Assembly: GCF_030445035.2 (NCBI RefSeq)
Contig: NC_080682.1
Span: forward strand, 33,524,770-33,588,769
DNA length: 64,000 nucleotides
Source: Dasypus novemcinctus
Lineage: Eukaryota > Chordata > Mammalia > Cingulata > Dasypodidae
Reading direction: 5' to 3'
This document shows positions 25,469-36,280 of this stretch, piece after piece. Every line of letters starts with the position of its first letter. Position 1 is the stretch's first letter. The translations under genes and the position numbers were made by a program. The notes beneath the pieces were generated by a model. It made no database searches and was not told the origin of the DNA. It saw only the letters and a list, made by a program, of their open reading frames with translations.

Positions 25469-26786
25469 GCTAATAACTACAAATCTTTTTACTTAAGGAT
25501 TTAAAATTTCTCCTGAAAATCCTGCTAATAATTGAAAGGTAATAAATATCTAGTTTTACATAATTTAATTTTAATGGGATTAATCAATGCATTTTATTTC
25601 AAGCCAAAATATCCAGCCAATTTTTCCATATATAGAAATGTATAAAGTGTAAATACTATATTAGTGTATTTGTTATTCAGGAGAGAACATTCTCATATTT
25701 GTGCTGTTAACCACATTCCATCTCCTACCACTGAATTCCTGTTTTATACAGTCCCATACTTTGTACAATCCATTCAAAGTGTACACTCATTGGCTCTCAT
25801 TTTCATCACAGAGATGGGCTGAAAGTCAATTTATATCATAGAAAAAAAAACTTTAGAGGAAAATAAAAGCCAAACATGAATGTTTGAAAACACATGAATA
25901 GGGCATATGATAAAATATTCTGAAAAAAATAAAAATGATTCTGTCTTGCATCCTTCTCATTCATTCATGCACATAAAGTAAAATATTTATGTTCACCCAA
26001 ATATGGCCCACAACTTAAATTTTCCCCATAGGACATTCTTATGCTAGACACTTGTACAGAATTGCCTTTGCTATAAAACCGTAATATCAGATGCACTTCC
26101 AGCATTTTTTATTTAGTGTTCTCAGGGGTGAAAATGTTGTTAGGAAAAGAAAGTAATCATCTTGTAAGTGGAAGCATTTCTTAAGGAGCTGAAATTCATA
26201 TGAAAGATCTATGAATAAGTAAAATGCTTCCATTATTGGTTGCATTATTGAGATAGAGTACGCATGACATGCAGACATGTAAAGTGTAGATGATTTTAGT
26301 AATAAACTATAGTTATGACGTTTGTAGGCAAGTAAGCAATGAGCCAAAACCTAGAACTGTGTCACAGAGAAGTGATGAATTTCCAGCATTGGTCATGAAT
26401 ATCTTTAAGTGCTGGGAGCAAAAATGTCAAAATATACCATTAATATTTCTGGTCTCAAGTACAAAATGGCATTTATTTGATTACATTAGCTTTCAAACAT
26501 ATTATGTTATTGATTTATTTGTTTGATTGTTTGATTTTAATTTATAACAAGCAGGTTTCACTCACCATCCAATATTTTAGCAATTAGAGAAGTATATTTC
26601 TAAGGAAAAATGATTATTCTGTAGGCTAAGTGAACAGAATAGGAGCTATAGAGCTAAGCTCAACTTGAAATACTGCCAATCCAATATGTTTTGCTAAGTA
26701 ATTAAGATCAAGCTTGAAAACTGTAATATTTTTTTCCTTTTAGTTATATTTACATATGGATTTTCTAAAACTAATTTTCTGTCTTA
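25469..26786. other. Right part of unit A, no gene
   Basis: AT-rich sequence aligned with 61146-63000. It includes a short old inverted L1 piece around 25690-25800 that is longer in unit B. No coding frame has a family mark. Confidence 0.55.
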
Positions 26787-26885
26787 TGCATTAGTTTCTT
26801 ATTGCTGTTGAAACAAATTACTACAAATACAGTGGCTTAAAACAACTAAAAATTATTATCTCACATCTAGAAGACATAAATCAAT
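26787..26885 (-). mobile_element. MLT1-type LTR fragment (truncated)
   Basis: The block gcattagtttcttattgctg through agtggcttaaaacaac is the (inverted) 3' end of an MLT1-type MaLR LTR. Only about 100 bp remain before the L1 at 26888; unit B keeps a longer version at 63001-63480. This marks the right edge of unit A. Ancient fossil. Confidence 0.75.
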
Positions 26886-26887
26886 CA

Positions 26888-27372
26888 GAGGTGGGGTGGA
26901 CATCACCGTCCTCAATATTGAGGAATAATCAAATATATGAGAGGAATGTATTATGGACTAGAGTAGACTTATGATTATTCTAGCAAAAGAACATTGTATC
27001 ATTGATATAAAGGCAGTGGCCACCAGAGTTTCTCAGGAGAGGGAATGGGAAGAAAATGTACAACATGGGGATATTTTTGGTACATTGGAATTGTTCTGCA
27101 TAACATTGCAGTGACAGATACAGGCTATTATACATTATGTCAAAATCTATAAAATTATGTGGGGCAAAATGTAAACTATAATGTAAGCTATAGTCCTTTT
27201 TTAGTACAAGCCTTCAATATGTGTTTATCAATTGTAACAAATGTACCACACTAATGCAAGGTGTTTTTAATGTGGGGAAATGCGAGAAAGGTATATGGGA
27301 ATCCCCTATATTTTTGATGTAACACTTATGTAATCTAAAGTTTGATTTAAAAATATATATATTAATAAAAGT
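26888..27372 (+). mobile_element. L1 3' end insertion
   Basis: Same 3' untranslated type as 600-990 and 53190-53690, with gggaatcccctatattttt near 27298 and an A/T-rich tail. It is 5'-truncated, and it sits exactly where the unit A MLT1 homology stops. Confidence 0.65.
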
Positions 27373-27469
27373 AATCCTCTAGTTTTCTCTATGTAGAGTA
27401 AGTTGAACCATGTGACAGTACTTCACAAAACTTACAAGACATCCAATCACAGTCAAGGTAAAAATCAAA

Positions 27470-29058
27470 ACACTTAAAGAGCCTCCAGATAATCAACATG
27501 ATCTTGCTCTTCTTCCTTATTTCTATGAACTCATCCTTTATTATTCCATCTGTCATTCTTAATTTGGAGCAGCAACACTGACCTCCTCATGCTTCTTTGT
27601 ACTCATTAGTCCTGATGCTGCTTGAACTTTTTCCATTTTTCTTATTCCTAAAATTCCCTTTCCTATATATTTGCATGGATCATTTCTCATTCTTTTTCTC
27701 ATAAACCCATACTTTACAACCCAATTTAAAATCCCTCTGGGATTACTACCAAGTACCAGCTGATGATGTAACTAGAAAATGACTTTGAATAAAAGGGTCA
27801 ACTCAGACCAGCAGAATATCTCAGTCTACATATAATACCAGGAGTTAAAAATGATTTTTGACCTGAATCAAGGGGGAAATGGAAAGGACAAATGAGTTTA
27901 TATGGCTATGAGTCTCCAAAAAGAGCTGGGAGGTTATCAGAGGGGTTGCCCTTATGCACACCTCAGCAGAGTCCCAGAGACAGATTACGTAGATACAACC
28001 CCATGATTGGTTCTTCTGAAGGCTACAGAGACCCACAGGTTCTATGGTCATGGCAGGTAGAGTTCAGTGCCATGTCAGTTGGCCCTTCTTTGGAGTTGGT
28101 GTTTCTGTGTGATGGAGCTGGACTCAGATGTGATCTTTTTTCACAAGCCTTTCCTGTTACCTTTACCAGAACTGTAGTTGGTGCTAGGGCTTAATATATA
28201 CCCAGGGGATCTGAATCTCTGGACTGACCATATGATAGCTAGGCCCTGAACCTCAAGAGACTTCAGCTCCTACACTCTGGTTTATTGGACTTACCCCACT
28301 CAGCTAACATGGAGTTGAAGATGGTTAACCACCACACCATGGAGCCAAGAGTGCCTACAACTGAAAGCAGGAGGATTGCATCCAGCATCCATGTGGAATC
28401 TAAGCCCCCTCTTGATATAGATTTTGAGTGGACACAACCATTCCAAGGTCCACAGGATTGAGGAATAGAATGTGGATTAGAGTGGACTTACTGATATTCT
28501 ATTCATGAACTATTGTAATTAGTAATCAAAGAAAATGTGGCATAGGTGTGGAGAAAGTGACCATGGAGGCTGCTGGGTGTGGGTAATGGGAGGAAGAGAT
28601 GAGACGTGGAGGCATTTTCGGGACTTGGAGTTGTCCTGGGTGATGCTGCAGGGACAGTTACTGGACATTGTATGTCCTACCATGGCCCACTGGGTGGAAT
28701 ATGGGAGAGTGTGGGCTATGATGTGGACCATTGACCATGAGGTACAGCGGTGCTCAGAGATGTATTCACCAAATGCAATGAATGTCTCATGATGATGGAG
28801 GAGATTGTTGCTATGAGGGGAGGAGTGGGGTGAGGGGGGTGATGGGTATATGGGGACCTCATTTTTTTAAATGTAATATTAAAAAAATGAAGACAAAAAA
28901 TATCCCTCTGTGTCATTCCTCAGTCTTGCTTCATTTTCTTTCCAAAGCAGCTTCCTCCACATGGAACGTTCTATGAGCACAAGATTTTTGCCAATTAAGT
29001 TCAGTCCTTTATCCAGAGAACTTAAAAGAGTTACTTCTCTAGGTATATTTGAATGGCT
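27470..29058 (+). mobile_element. LINE-2 3' end, split by a later L1
   Basis: L2 blocks at 27470-27739 continue at 28902-29058 (gttctatgagcacaagattt, then ttgaatggctgaa). The L1 inserted at 27740-28901 separates them. Confidence 0.8.
27740..28901 (+). mobile_element. L1 3' end (1.16 kb) nested in L2
   Basis: A 5'-truncated repeat whose sequence I recognise as an abundant armadillo L1 3' untranslated region. A target duplication atccctctg flanks it at 27731-27739 and 28902-28910, the left copy being preceded by ttaaa as L1 endonuclease prefers, and it ends in an A-rich tail at 28870-28900. It looks less decayed than its neighbours and so is among the younger insertions. Open frames across it are not genes. 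Confidence 0.8.
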
Positions 29059-29065
29059 GAAGTTT

Positions 29066-29205
29066 AGAGGATGAAAATGAGGCACAATATGCTTTTATAA
29101 CTTACTCATGGTCAGTCAACAGATTAAAGGGAAAGCCCACATTTGAACAAAGACTGTCTGAATTTAGAGCTGACATTCTTCTTAACCACTCTATTGTGTA
29201 ACTGT
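29066..29205 (+). mobile_element. MIR SINE, unit C
   Basis: gaggatgaaaatgaggcaca, a catttgaac block and ttcttaaccactctattgtg are MIR core blocks, at the same place after L2 as in units A and B. Confidence 0.75.
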
Positions 29206-29849
29206 TTACCTATAACATATTTAACTTTAATTACAATGAAAAAGTAGTCAATTATTTCATTATTTAAAAAATTAACAAAAATAACAGGGCTATTTGAAAA
29301 AAATATATATATATATATTGCTGGCAGGCTAGCTATAAAGATGCTTAGATAAGACAGTGTTACATTGGTAATACCAGCTAAATATTTTTAAAAATATATG
29401 TATTGTCCAATTTAGAAAAAGTTATCGATTTGTAAAGAAAGGAAAAATATACCAGGTGATTGCGCTGTGGTGAAAACCTTCATTAGTCAAAATAGGCTGT
29501 CTTCTCTAAGAAAGCAATTCAAAAATAGAGTAGCTCAACTATGGGGGAAGTATTGTCCTGTCTGTCAAACTGTCACTGACTAGGCTTGTGGGTGGCTCTT
29601 TTCCATGGAATACCCATGGGACCTAGTTTCTTCTCTGTGTTTGCTCTACCTTCCCAACATTTTTTATTCTTCTGTAAGTGTTCATAGTTTTCTCTTAGCT
29701 CTCTTTCCAAATCCCAGGGTGAGGGAAATGTGAGAGTTTCCCATTGGGAAAAAATTACCTTTTATTTATATATGGACAATTTTTCTAGTGTGATCATCTT
29801 TAAAGATTATATATTTCATCTAAGTTAGATCAATTCATTTCCTTATGTT

Positions 29850-32130
29850 TGGGAAGCCAAGTGCTGGTAATTGCTTGTTAAAAGTTGTCTTTACTAAGAT
29901 AAAATGCTTGCTGACATTCAAAAGTCCAATTTAAGGGTGCACTGATTTTTTCTTTAAGGGCTTCTTATAGATGTTTGATTATAAGCCAAAATTTGGAAAG
30001 CAAATATAACAAAATCCAGGCATTCCTTGAAACCCTCAGAGCTCCCTCTTAGTGGTTTGTTAAAACCACTCTACATACAAGCACCTCTCTGGCAACAAAT
30101 TACATTCTCCTTTACACAGCTTATATCCTGGGTATGTCACAGTAAGCTTTGACATTTGGGCTTTTTCATAGAGAATTTGTGTCATTGGTATGCCAGGAAG
30201 ATGAGAGTTTAGACAGAATTCTGAATTTCTTGGAAGTAGTGGCAAAGAGGATATTGACTACTTGTAGTAAAATTCCTACTTGAAGTTGAAGCTAGCTTAA
30301 ATCTATAGCTAGCCTTTCTCCAGATAGAGTTGGGGCATTTTTAAATCCTTTTGAGAACACATGCAGCAATATTGTTGCTTTACATTGGTTTGGGGGACTT
30401 ACATTAAAGGCAAATAGCTCTCGGGATTCTGAGCTCAGAGGCTCACAGTAGGACGCATTTTTAAAATTCAATACTGTGAAACAACAGAAATTCTCAGATA
30501 AGGTGGTTAGTTATGTGCAAGGATTTGGCACTATTGGGTGAAAGTGTTTTACTATCTGATCAATTGCCTTGAATTTCTTCATCAGTCTATACTTGTACCA
30601 GGCTTCTAAGGAAGCAAAATAAGAGTATCATATGGAGAGTAGCATAGTCAAATTAATGGATATCAGAGAAAAAGAAAAACTTTAATTATTGGCTCTATAT
30701 CTTTTGTGGCCTCTCTTTTCAAAGGTTACTGCTATAAAGGAGGGCATTTTGCATATGGGAGAATTTTTTTTCCTTAACTGCCTTAGTAGCTCTGGCTTTC
30801 TCTGGCATCACATCAGTCCATATTTCTGTCTTTACTTTCAGTAATATATCTTCTGTGATGTCAAGTTGGTTCATACCATCTAAGTATAGTAAGGCAGCTT
30901 GAAAAATGCATGCTTGTTCAATGGGAACCTTAATGATTATTCTTTTTTAAGAGAAAGTTACCAAAGCATTTAATTTTGTTAACAGATTCCATCCTAGCAG
31001 CAGCATGGGATATTCAGGCATATAAAGGAAGCTGTGGTTTTAATTTGTGTTCCCTAGTTGACATTTGAGGGGTTGTAGTAAACTAATATGGACCTCAGAA
31101 ACCCCAATAATAGTCACAGTTTTTGCAAAGGGAACACTGTTTTTCATTTAAAACAGAGTAAGTAGCTCTGGAATCTACCAGAAAGTCAATAAATTTCTTT
31201 CCCACCATCACAGTTACCTGTGGCTTCTTGTGAGAAATGTTGATGTGAGCAGTGGGATTGAAATTTGTCCCTGGGCTCTGTCAGTCCTGTCACTCCCACT
31301 CCCAGTGAGCTGGGGCATTTGGTAGGCTGACCTGTGAGCAATTCTTCGTTCTCCCTTTTGGGTGGTTTAGATACACCCATTTTCTGTGCCCCTCATGTTT
31401 TCTATATGCTTATGGGTGTGGTCCTTACAGGGCTGGCTCTTTTGGTTAGTGGCAGGAGGGCCCAGGTGACATAAATGTGATCAATTATCTTCATTAATCA
31501 AGGTTATACTTACACCTGTCAAGTTGAGGTTTATGGCTGGAGCTTGCAGCGTGTCTTGGCACCTCATTTGCTTTTCCTGGATCTGGTCTCTAATTTTGTA
31601 GACTTTGAACACAATTTTAATTCCCTGAGACATAGACATTCCTAATCCCTCTTATTTCAGCTTCCCTTCCATATTGGGGGGGGGGGGGCGGGACACTGAA
31701 GGAGACAGTAGGAGTGATGGGAGTAGATCATCATCTGGTTTTGAATCAGATTAAACAGATTTGATTGAAGATTTACTAGAGTTTGGTGACTCAGGTTTAG
31801 TGTGTTTTACCTAAATCCTTTCCCTCTGAACTATAAATTTACACATTTTCTGTAAGTTCCTATTTTGATATAAAGACATAAAGGACTGAACATATGAAAT
31901 CATATCCCATTTTTCTTCTCTTTTTCAAAATATGTTTTTGCTGGATAGAATTTTGGAATGGTTTGTGGACGACTCTCACAGTTCCTTGCTAGTGAAACTG
32001 TAATAAATGAACTTCTCACTGAAAGACATGTTTTTCCTTTGTGGCACCTCATCAGGCAATCCCTTCTATTGCAAATAGCCATACTAAGGATAACAACAGC
32101 ATTTTGGGTTGAAGATAAAGGGAAACATAT
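29850..32130 (-). mobile_element. Class I (gamma-like) endogenous retrovirus fossil
   Basis: On the minus strand the order is a proline-rich and nucleocapsid-like gag part (about 31200-32130), a protease (about 31000-31230) and the start of reverse transcriptase (about 30060-30960), matching gammaretrovirus-like gag-pro-pol. The rest of pol, env and both LTRs were not seen. It is broken, with many disruptions, and looks old. It lies between units C and D and is absent from A and B. Family resemblance was judged from translated segments only. Confidence 0.75.
31675..31690. repeat. G homopolymer run
   Basis: About 13 G in a row then cggg, lying in the proline-rich gag part of the retroviral fossil read on the other strand. 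Such runs are prone to length error in sequencing. Confidence 0.9.
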
Positions 32131-32465
32131 CAATTATAGCTGACTTCCCAGAAGAAACAATAACACTAGAAAAGAAAAATTCTGAAATGAGTGATATGGC
32201 AAAAAGAAAAAAAATAATTCTATATATATATTTAAAATATTTGTGAATTCCAAGTCTGGTAAGGACAGATTTTAGATAAAGGAAAGCTCAGAACATTTGT
32301 TGACAAAAGTCCTGTGAAAGAAGAAAACCTAACCAAGTTCTCTATTCTAAAGAATATGGTATCAGAGGGAAAAAAATGAATCTACAAAAATAAATGAAGA
32401 GTGCAAAGCCTGAGAAATTTTTGTAAAAGACATCTGTGTACAACAAAAATAATAGAATTATATTT
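32125..32465 (+). mobile_element. Old L1 fragment (ORF1/ORF2 junction type)
   Basis: The block ctgacttcccagaagaaaca and later segments resemble the end of L1 ORF1 and the start of ORF2 in old mammalian L1s. It is strongly decayed and seems separate from the L1 that follows. Confidence 0.45.
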
Positions 32466-35400
32466 TCAGGAATTTAATATGACTAGAAGTAAACTAGAGA
32501 ATTGTGGGTACATGGCTGTTGGGTCATGTACAAAAGACTCCGCTCTCACTCACATAATGAAGAAAGAGCCAAAGGCTGCATTGGGAACCTGTTTGGGGTA
32601 TAGGAGACCAGGACACTGCTTCACAACACCCAGGAGAGTGAGGAACAAAACAACTAATCATGAGTTATTAAACCTCCCAGCCACCAGGAAGGTTTCCCCT
32701 CACTCACCCCCAAGATATGAAGTGAAGGTAACACTCCTAGCAAATTACATCTGACTGACATGAGAGCAGACATCTGCCATCCTACCAACTGCTTTGATAT
32801 ATAGAATAGGAAGATGTTCTGAGTCATCTAGGGGGGTACTGGAAAGATAAAGAAGCCAAAGGAACATCATGAGTTGCTTGCATCTACAGCTGGAAGAGGC
32901 AAATATACCCTGCCTTCAGGGAAAATAGTGTAGGTGGAGCCACTGGCTTCCAGCTCTAAATGGAGTGTGAGGAAGTATTCCTGGGGAGGAGGTGGAGGGG
33001 TCTCAGAGGGTTTAGAGTGATTTGTTTTGTTTATGCAGTGAATTTGGCCAGCTGAGTCCCCCATGAATATCAGAAAGAACCCCAACTTGACAGGGAAAGA
33101 GTAGGGGATCTCCTCAGGCAGGCTCTAATGCCATACTTCCCCACCCCCCAGGTAAAGACAGGAGGTAGATCAGAGAGGAGGCAGTGACAGCCATGCACCT
33201 AATCAGCAAGACTCTAAAAATCTGTAAGGAATCTGACCTGGCCAAGGGAAAACTGGTGGATAGCTTTCTAAAAGACTAAGTAATCTAAGGAGATAAGATA
33301 GCTCCGTGTAATAATTCTGGCCTTGCACTTATAAGGTCCCTGATTTGATACCTAATTCTTCTTGGAGAAGTGATCCACTGGGTTATCAGGTATCCAGCTG
33401 AAACTTTATGACAGGGAACATATAGACATTCTCTTTGTATCCGCTTTTCTTGGATCTCTTACTGTGTTTTTTTCTCAAAGCTTCCTTTTTTATTTTCCTT
33501 GTTTTACTCACTAAAACTCATTTCAAAACTTGCTGAGCCCAGGCTGAAAGATGATTTATTGATGAACTCAGAAGCCTGAGAAGATACTTATGAGTCAAAG
33601 AGGGAAGGCTGTTTTTCCATGTTTATTATTTTGTACTTTTTTTTCTCTCTTTCTCCATTTTTAAATTAATTGTTGCTGTCTTCTCTCTTGTTTGTTGTGT
33701 TTCTACTTTCTTTGCTTCCCACTTTTATTTTGTTTTGCTTACTGATTTTCTGTATTTATTTTCTCTCCTTCATCTTTCTATCTTGTTTTCTGTTGTTGTT
33801 CATTCCATCACTTTTTGTTTGGTCTTCATTTTTTTTTCTCTCTCTCTTTCTCTGTTTTCTTTCTGTTCTACTTTTTGTCTTTTGTTTTTTTCTTTTTCTC
33901 TTTTCTCATCAATCCAGACTTTTAATTCATTCCCTATATTTTTCTCTATTCTGCATCTTATTTCATTGTTTCTATTCCATTTTTTAAATCTTATCCCTCT
34001 GTATTTCATACTTGGGTTAATTATTCATTTGACTAGGTCTTATATGGTTCTTCTCCAATCTTTTACTATTATAAGTAGTAGTAGTACTTTTTTCTTCTTA
34101 TCTCTTTCCTTTACTTGGGTCCTAACTTATTTTTCAAGGAAACATAGACTACAACAAGGAAATAAAATTAGAGGAACAAAGTGTCAAACAGAAACCTTTC
34201 TACATGCACTAAAACAACAACAAAATAATTTTTTAAATAAAAAAAAATAAAAACCTAGAGTAGAACAGAAACTAATCAGCTGAATAAACCAATCAAGATA
34301 AACAGATGCCTAGACATCAACCAAAACTTACAAATCATACTAAGAAACAGGAAGATATGGTCCAGTCCAACAAACAAACTGAAAACCAAGAGGAGATGCA
34401 GAACATGAAGTAACTAATCAAAGATATCCAAACAAATATCATGAATTGACTTAATGAAGTGAGGGAATAGATTAAGGGTATTAAGAAGACACTGGAAAAA
34501 CATACTAAAGAAATCACAATCACACATAAAAAGATATTGGATATGATGGTGATGAATGGCAAAATTCAAGAAATCAAAAATACGCTGGAAACATAACAGG
34601 AGACTTCAACAGGCGGAGGAAAGAATCAATGCTGTGTAAGACATTGCATGTGAAATCAAACAGTAATACAGATAGATAAAAAGATAGGGAAAAGAAAACA
34701 AGAGCAGGGACTTTGAGATTTGAATGACAATATGAAATGCACAAACATATGCACTGTAGTCATCCCAGAGATAGAAGAGAAGGAAAAAGGGAAAGAAGGT
34801 GTGATGGAGGAAATAATGGCTGAAAACTTTCCAAGGCTATTGAGGGAGATGGAAGTATATGTCCAGGAAGCACAGCACACCCCTAACAGTATAAATCCTA
34901 ACAAGACTACTTCAAGACATATCCCTGCCAAATTTTCCAATGCTCAAGACAAAGTAAGAATACTGAAAGTAGCAAGAGAAAAGAGATCCATCACATTCAA
35001 GGGAAGTTTGATAAGATTAGGTGCTGACTTCTCATGTTAAATAATGAAGACAAGAAGGCAGTGGTATGACATAGTTAAGGTGCTAAAAGAAAAAAAACAA
35101 AACAAAACAAAAAAAACTTCCAGCCAAGAATTGTCTATCTAACAAAGCTGGCATTCAAAAATGAGGGAGAGTTCAAAATATTGACAGATAAACAGAAATT
35201 AAGAGAGTATGTCAATAAGAAGCCTGCCCTTCAAGAAATACTAATGGAAGTTCTTCAGGTAGAAAGGAAAAAAATACAGAAGAGAGTTGGAGGACAGTGC
35301 AAGAACAACTAAAAAAGATAAAAAGCAATATGAAAACAACTATGACATATATAAACCTAAAGAAAATATGGTTAAAATAACTAATTCCTTGACAGAAATA

Positions 35401-36030
35401 ATATTCCATGTTAATGGATTAAAATCACCAGTTAAGAGACAGATTTTCAGTGGGAAAGGAAACATGACCCATGTTTCCTACAAGAAATCCACCTTAAACC
35501 TAAGGATGCAAGCAGGCTGAAAGTGAATGGTTGGGGAACTATTTTACAAGCAAACAATAACCAAAAAAAGGTAGGAGAAGCTATACTAACATCAGACAAA
35601 TTAGACATTAAATGCAAAACTATTGTAAGAGACAAAGAAGGACATCCTTTACTAATGAAAGAGATAATCTCTCAAGAAGAAAGAAAAATAATAAATATTT
35701 ATGCACCTAACCAGGACATCTCAAAATACAGGATACAAACACTGGAAAAACTAAGTGGATAATAGGTGCCTCTACAATTATAGTGGAGCACTTTAAAACA
35801 GCTCTATCACCATTAGAGAAAATATTTCAACAGAGAATCACTAAAGAAACAAAGATTTTGAGTAATACATTAGAAGATCAGGACCTAATAGACATACACA
35901 GAACATTACATCCAAAAACAGTGAGATATACATTTTTCTCAAGTGCACATGGATAATTCTCCAGGATAGATTACATACTTGGCCACTGAACACCTCTCAA
36001 TGAATTTAGAAAGATTAAACTTATACGTAG
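32466..36030 (+). mobile_element. L1 with 5' region, ORF1 and partial ORF2
   Basis: The 5' part (32466-34180) is non-coding, with a long pyrimidine-rich tract at 33430-34140. ORF1 sequence follows (about 34180-35080), including MAENFPRLLREMEVYVQEAQ and FKGSLIRLGADFS at the C-terminal part near 34820-35035. ORF2 endonuclease sequence follows (about 35380-36030), with VNGLKSPVKRQ, INIYAPNQD and TLHPKTVRYTFFSSAHG-like codons. The reading frames have stops and shifts, so it is dead. Unusually it keeps its 5' part and lacks the 3' two-thirds of ORF2 and the 3' end; it stops where the inverted OR8H stub begins. Confidence 0.8.
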
Positions 36031-36033
36031 GTA

Positions 36034-36280
36034 TCTCTACGGTTTTAGGTATGATAATGGTTGAGTAACTGAGGTCAAGGAATGCAGGTGTCTGAGGTCA
36101 AGGAATGGTGGTGTGAAGCTGGAGATCCAGTCAAATTGTCAGTATCATTCCTGCATTTTCCAGCATGGTAAACAGGTATATCAGGAGAAATAACATTAAA
36201 AGGAAAAGCTGGATCATTTCACAGTCTGTCAAGCCAAAAACGATGAAGTCAGCCATATTTGTGTTTTTCTTTCTTTCCAC
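36034..36280 (-). pseudogene. OR8H-like: OR8H-like pseudogene stub, inverted (unit D)
   Basis: Read on the minus strand from 36280 the codons give (V)ERKTQIW-type sequence out of frame, and in the frame of the intact gene [39 protein letters not shown] and LSYSTIIIPKTVE, matching residues 7 to about 83 of the receptor at 6525. The codon aligned with the start is GTG (36278-36280). An in-frame TGA follows ILTI, and a 23-bp tandem repeat (36069-36114) replaces the helix 2 entry. Homology stops at about 36034, next to the L1. This is a third OR8H locus of which only the first quarter of the coding exon survives. Confidence 0.85.

Larger units (their letters stand above)
3150..26885 (+). repeat. 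Segmental duplication unit A (OR8H-OR5T-OR8J cassette)
   Basis: Most of this interval aligns in order with 40965-63100. Landmark pairs are 3150/40965, 6525/43922 (OR8H start), 11622/44737 (L2), 18841/51914 (OR5T start), 20865/56040, 23392/59076 (shared LTR), 24544/60207 (OR8J start) and 26787/63001 (MLT1 edge). Orientation is the same, so this is a direct tandem copy. Divergence is clear by eye, with many substitutions and indels, so the duplication is not recent. Private insertions in A are SINEs at 3604, 7688 and 19155. Boundaries are approximate and both left edges lie next to L1 sequence. Confidence 0.9.
27470..29850 (+). repeat. Unit C: third copy of the OR8H downstream flank
   Basis: L2 (27470-27739 and 28902-29058), MIR (29066-29205) and the following unique DNA (29318-29850) align in order with 11545-12720 in unit A and 44737-45740 in unit B; for example gactaggctttgtgggtggc at 12425 matches gactaggcttgtgggtggct at 29578. 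It is more diverged than A is from B. No OR coding sequence is attached. It is interrupted by the L1 at 27740-28901. Confidence 0.8.

Noticed and set aside
28535-28792. Trp/Met-rich 85-codon frame
   Set aside because: It lies in the 3' untranslated part of an L1.
33670-34250. Two long open frames (105 and 171 codons) rich in Phe, Leu and Ser
   Set aside because: They lie in the pyrimidine-rich tract of the L1 5' region and are compositional.
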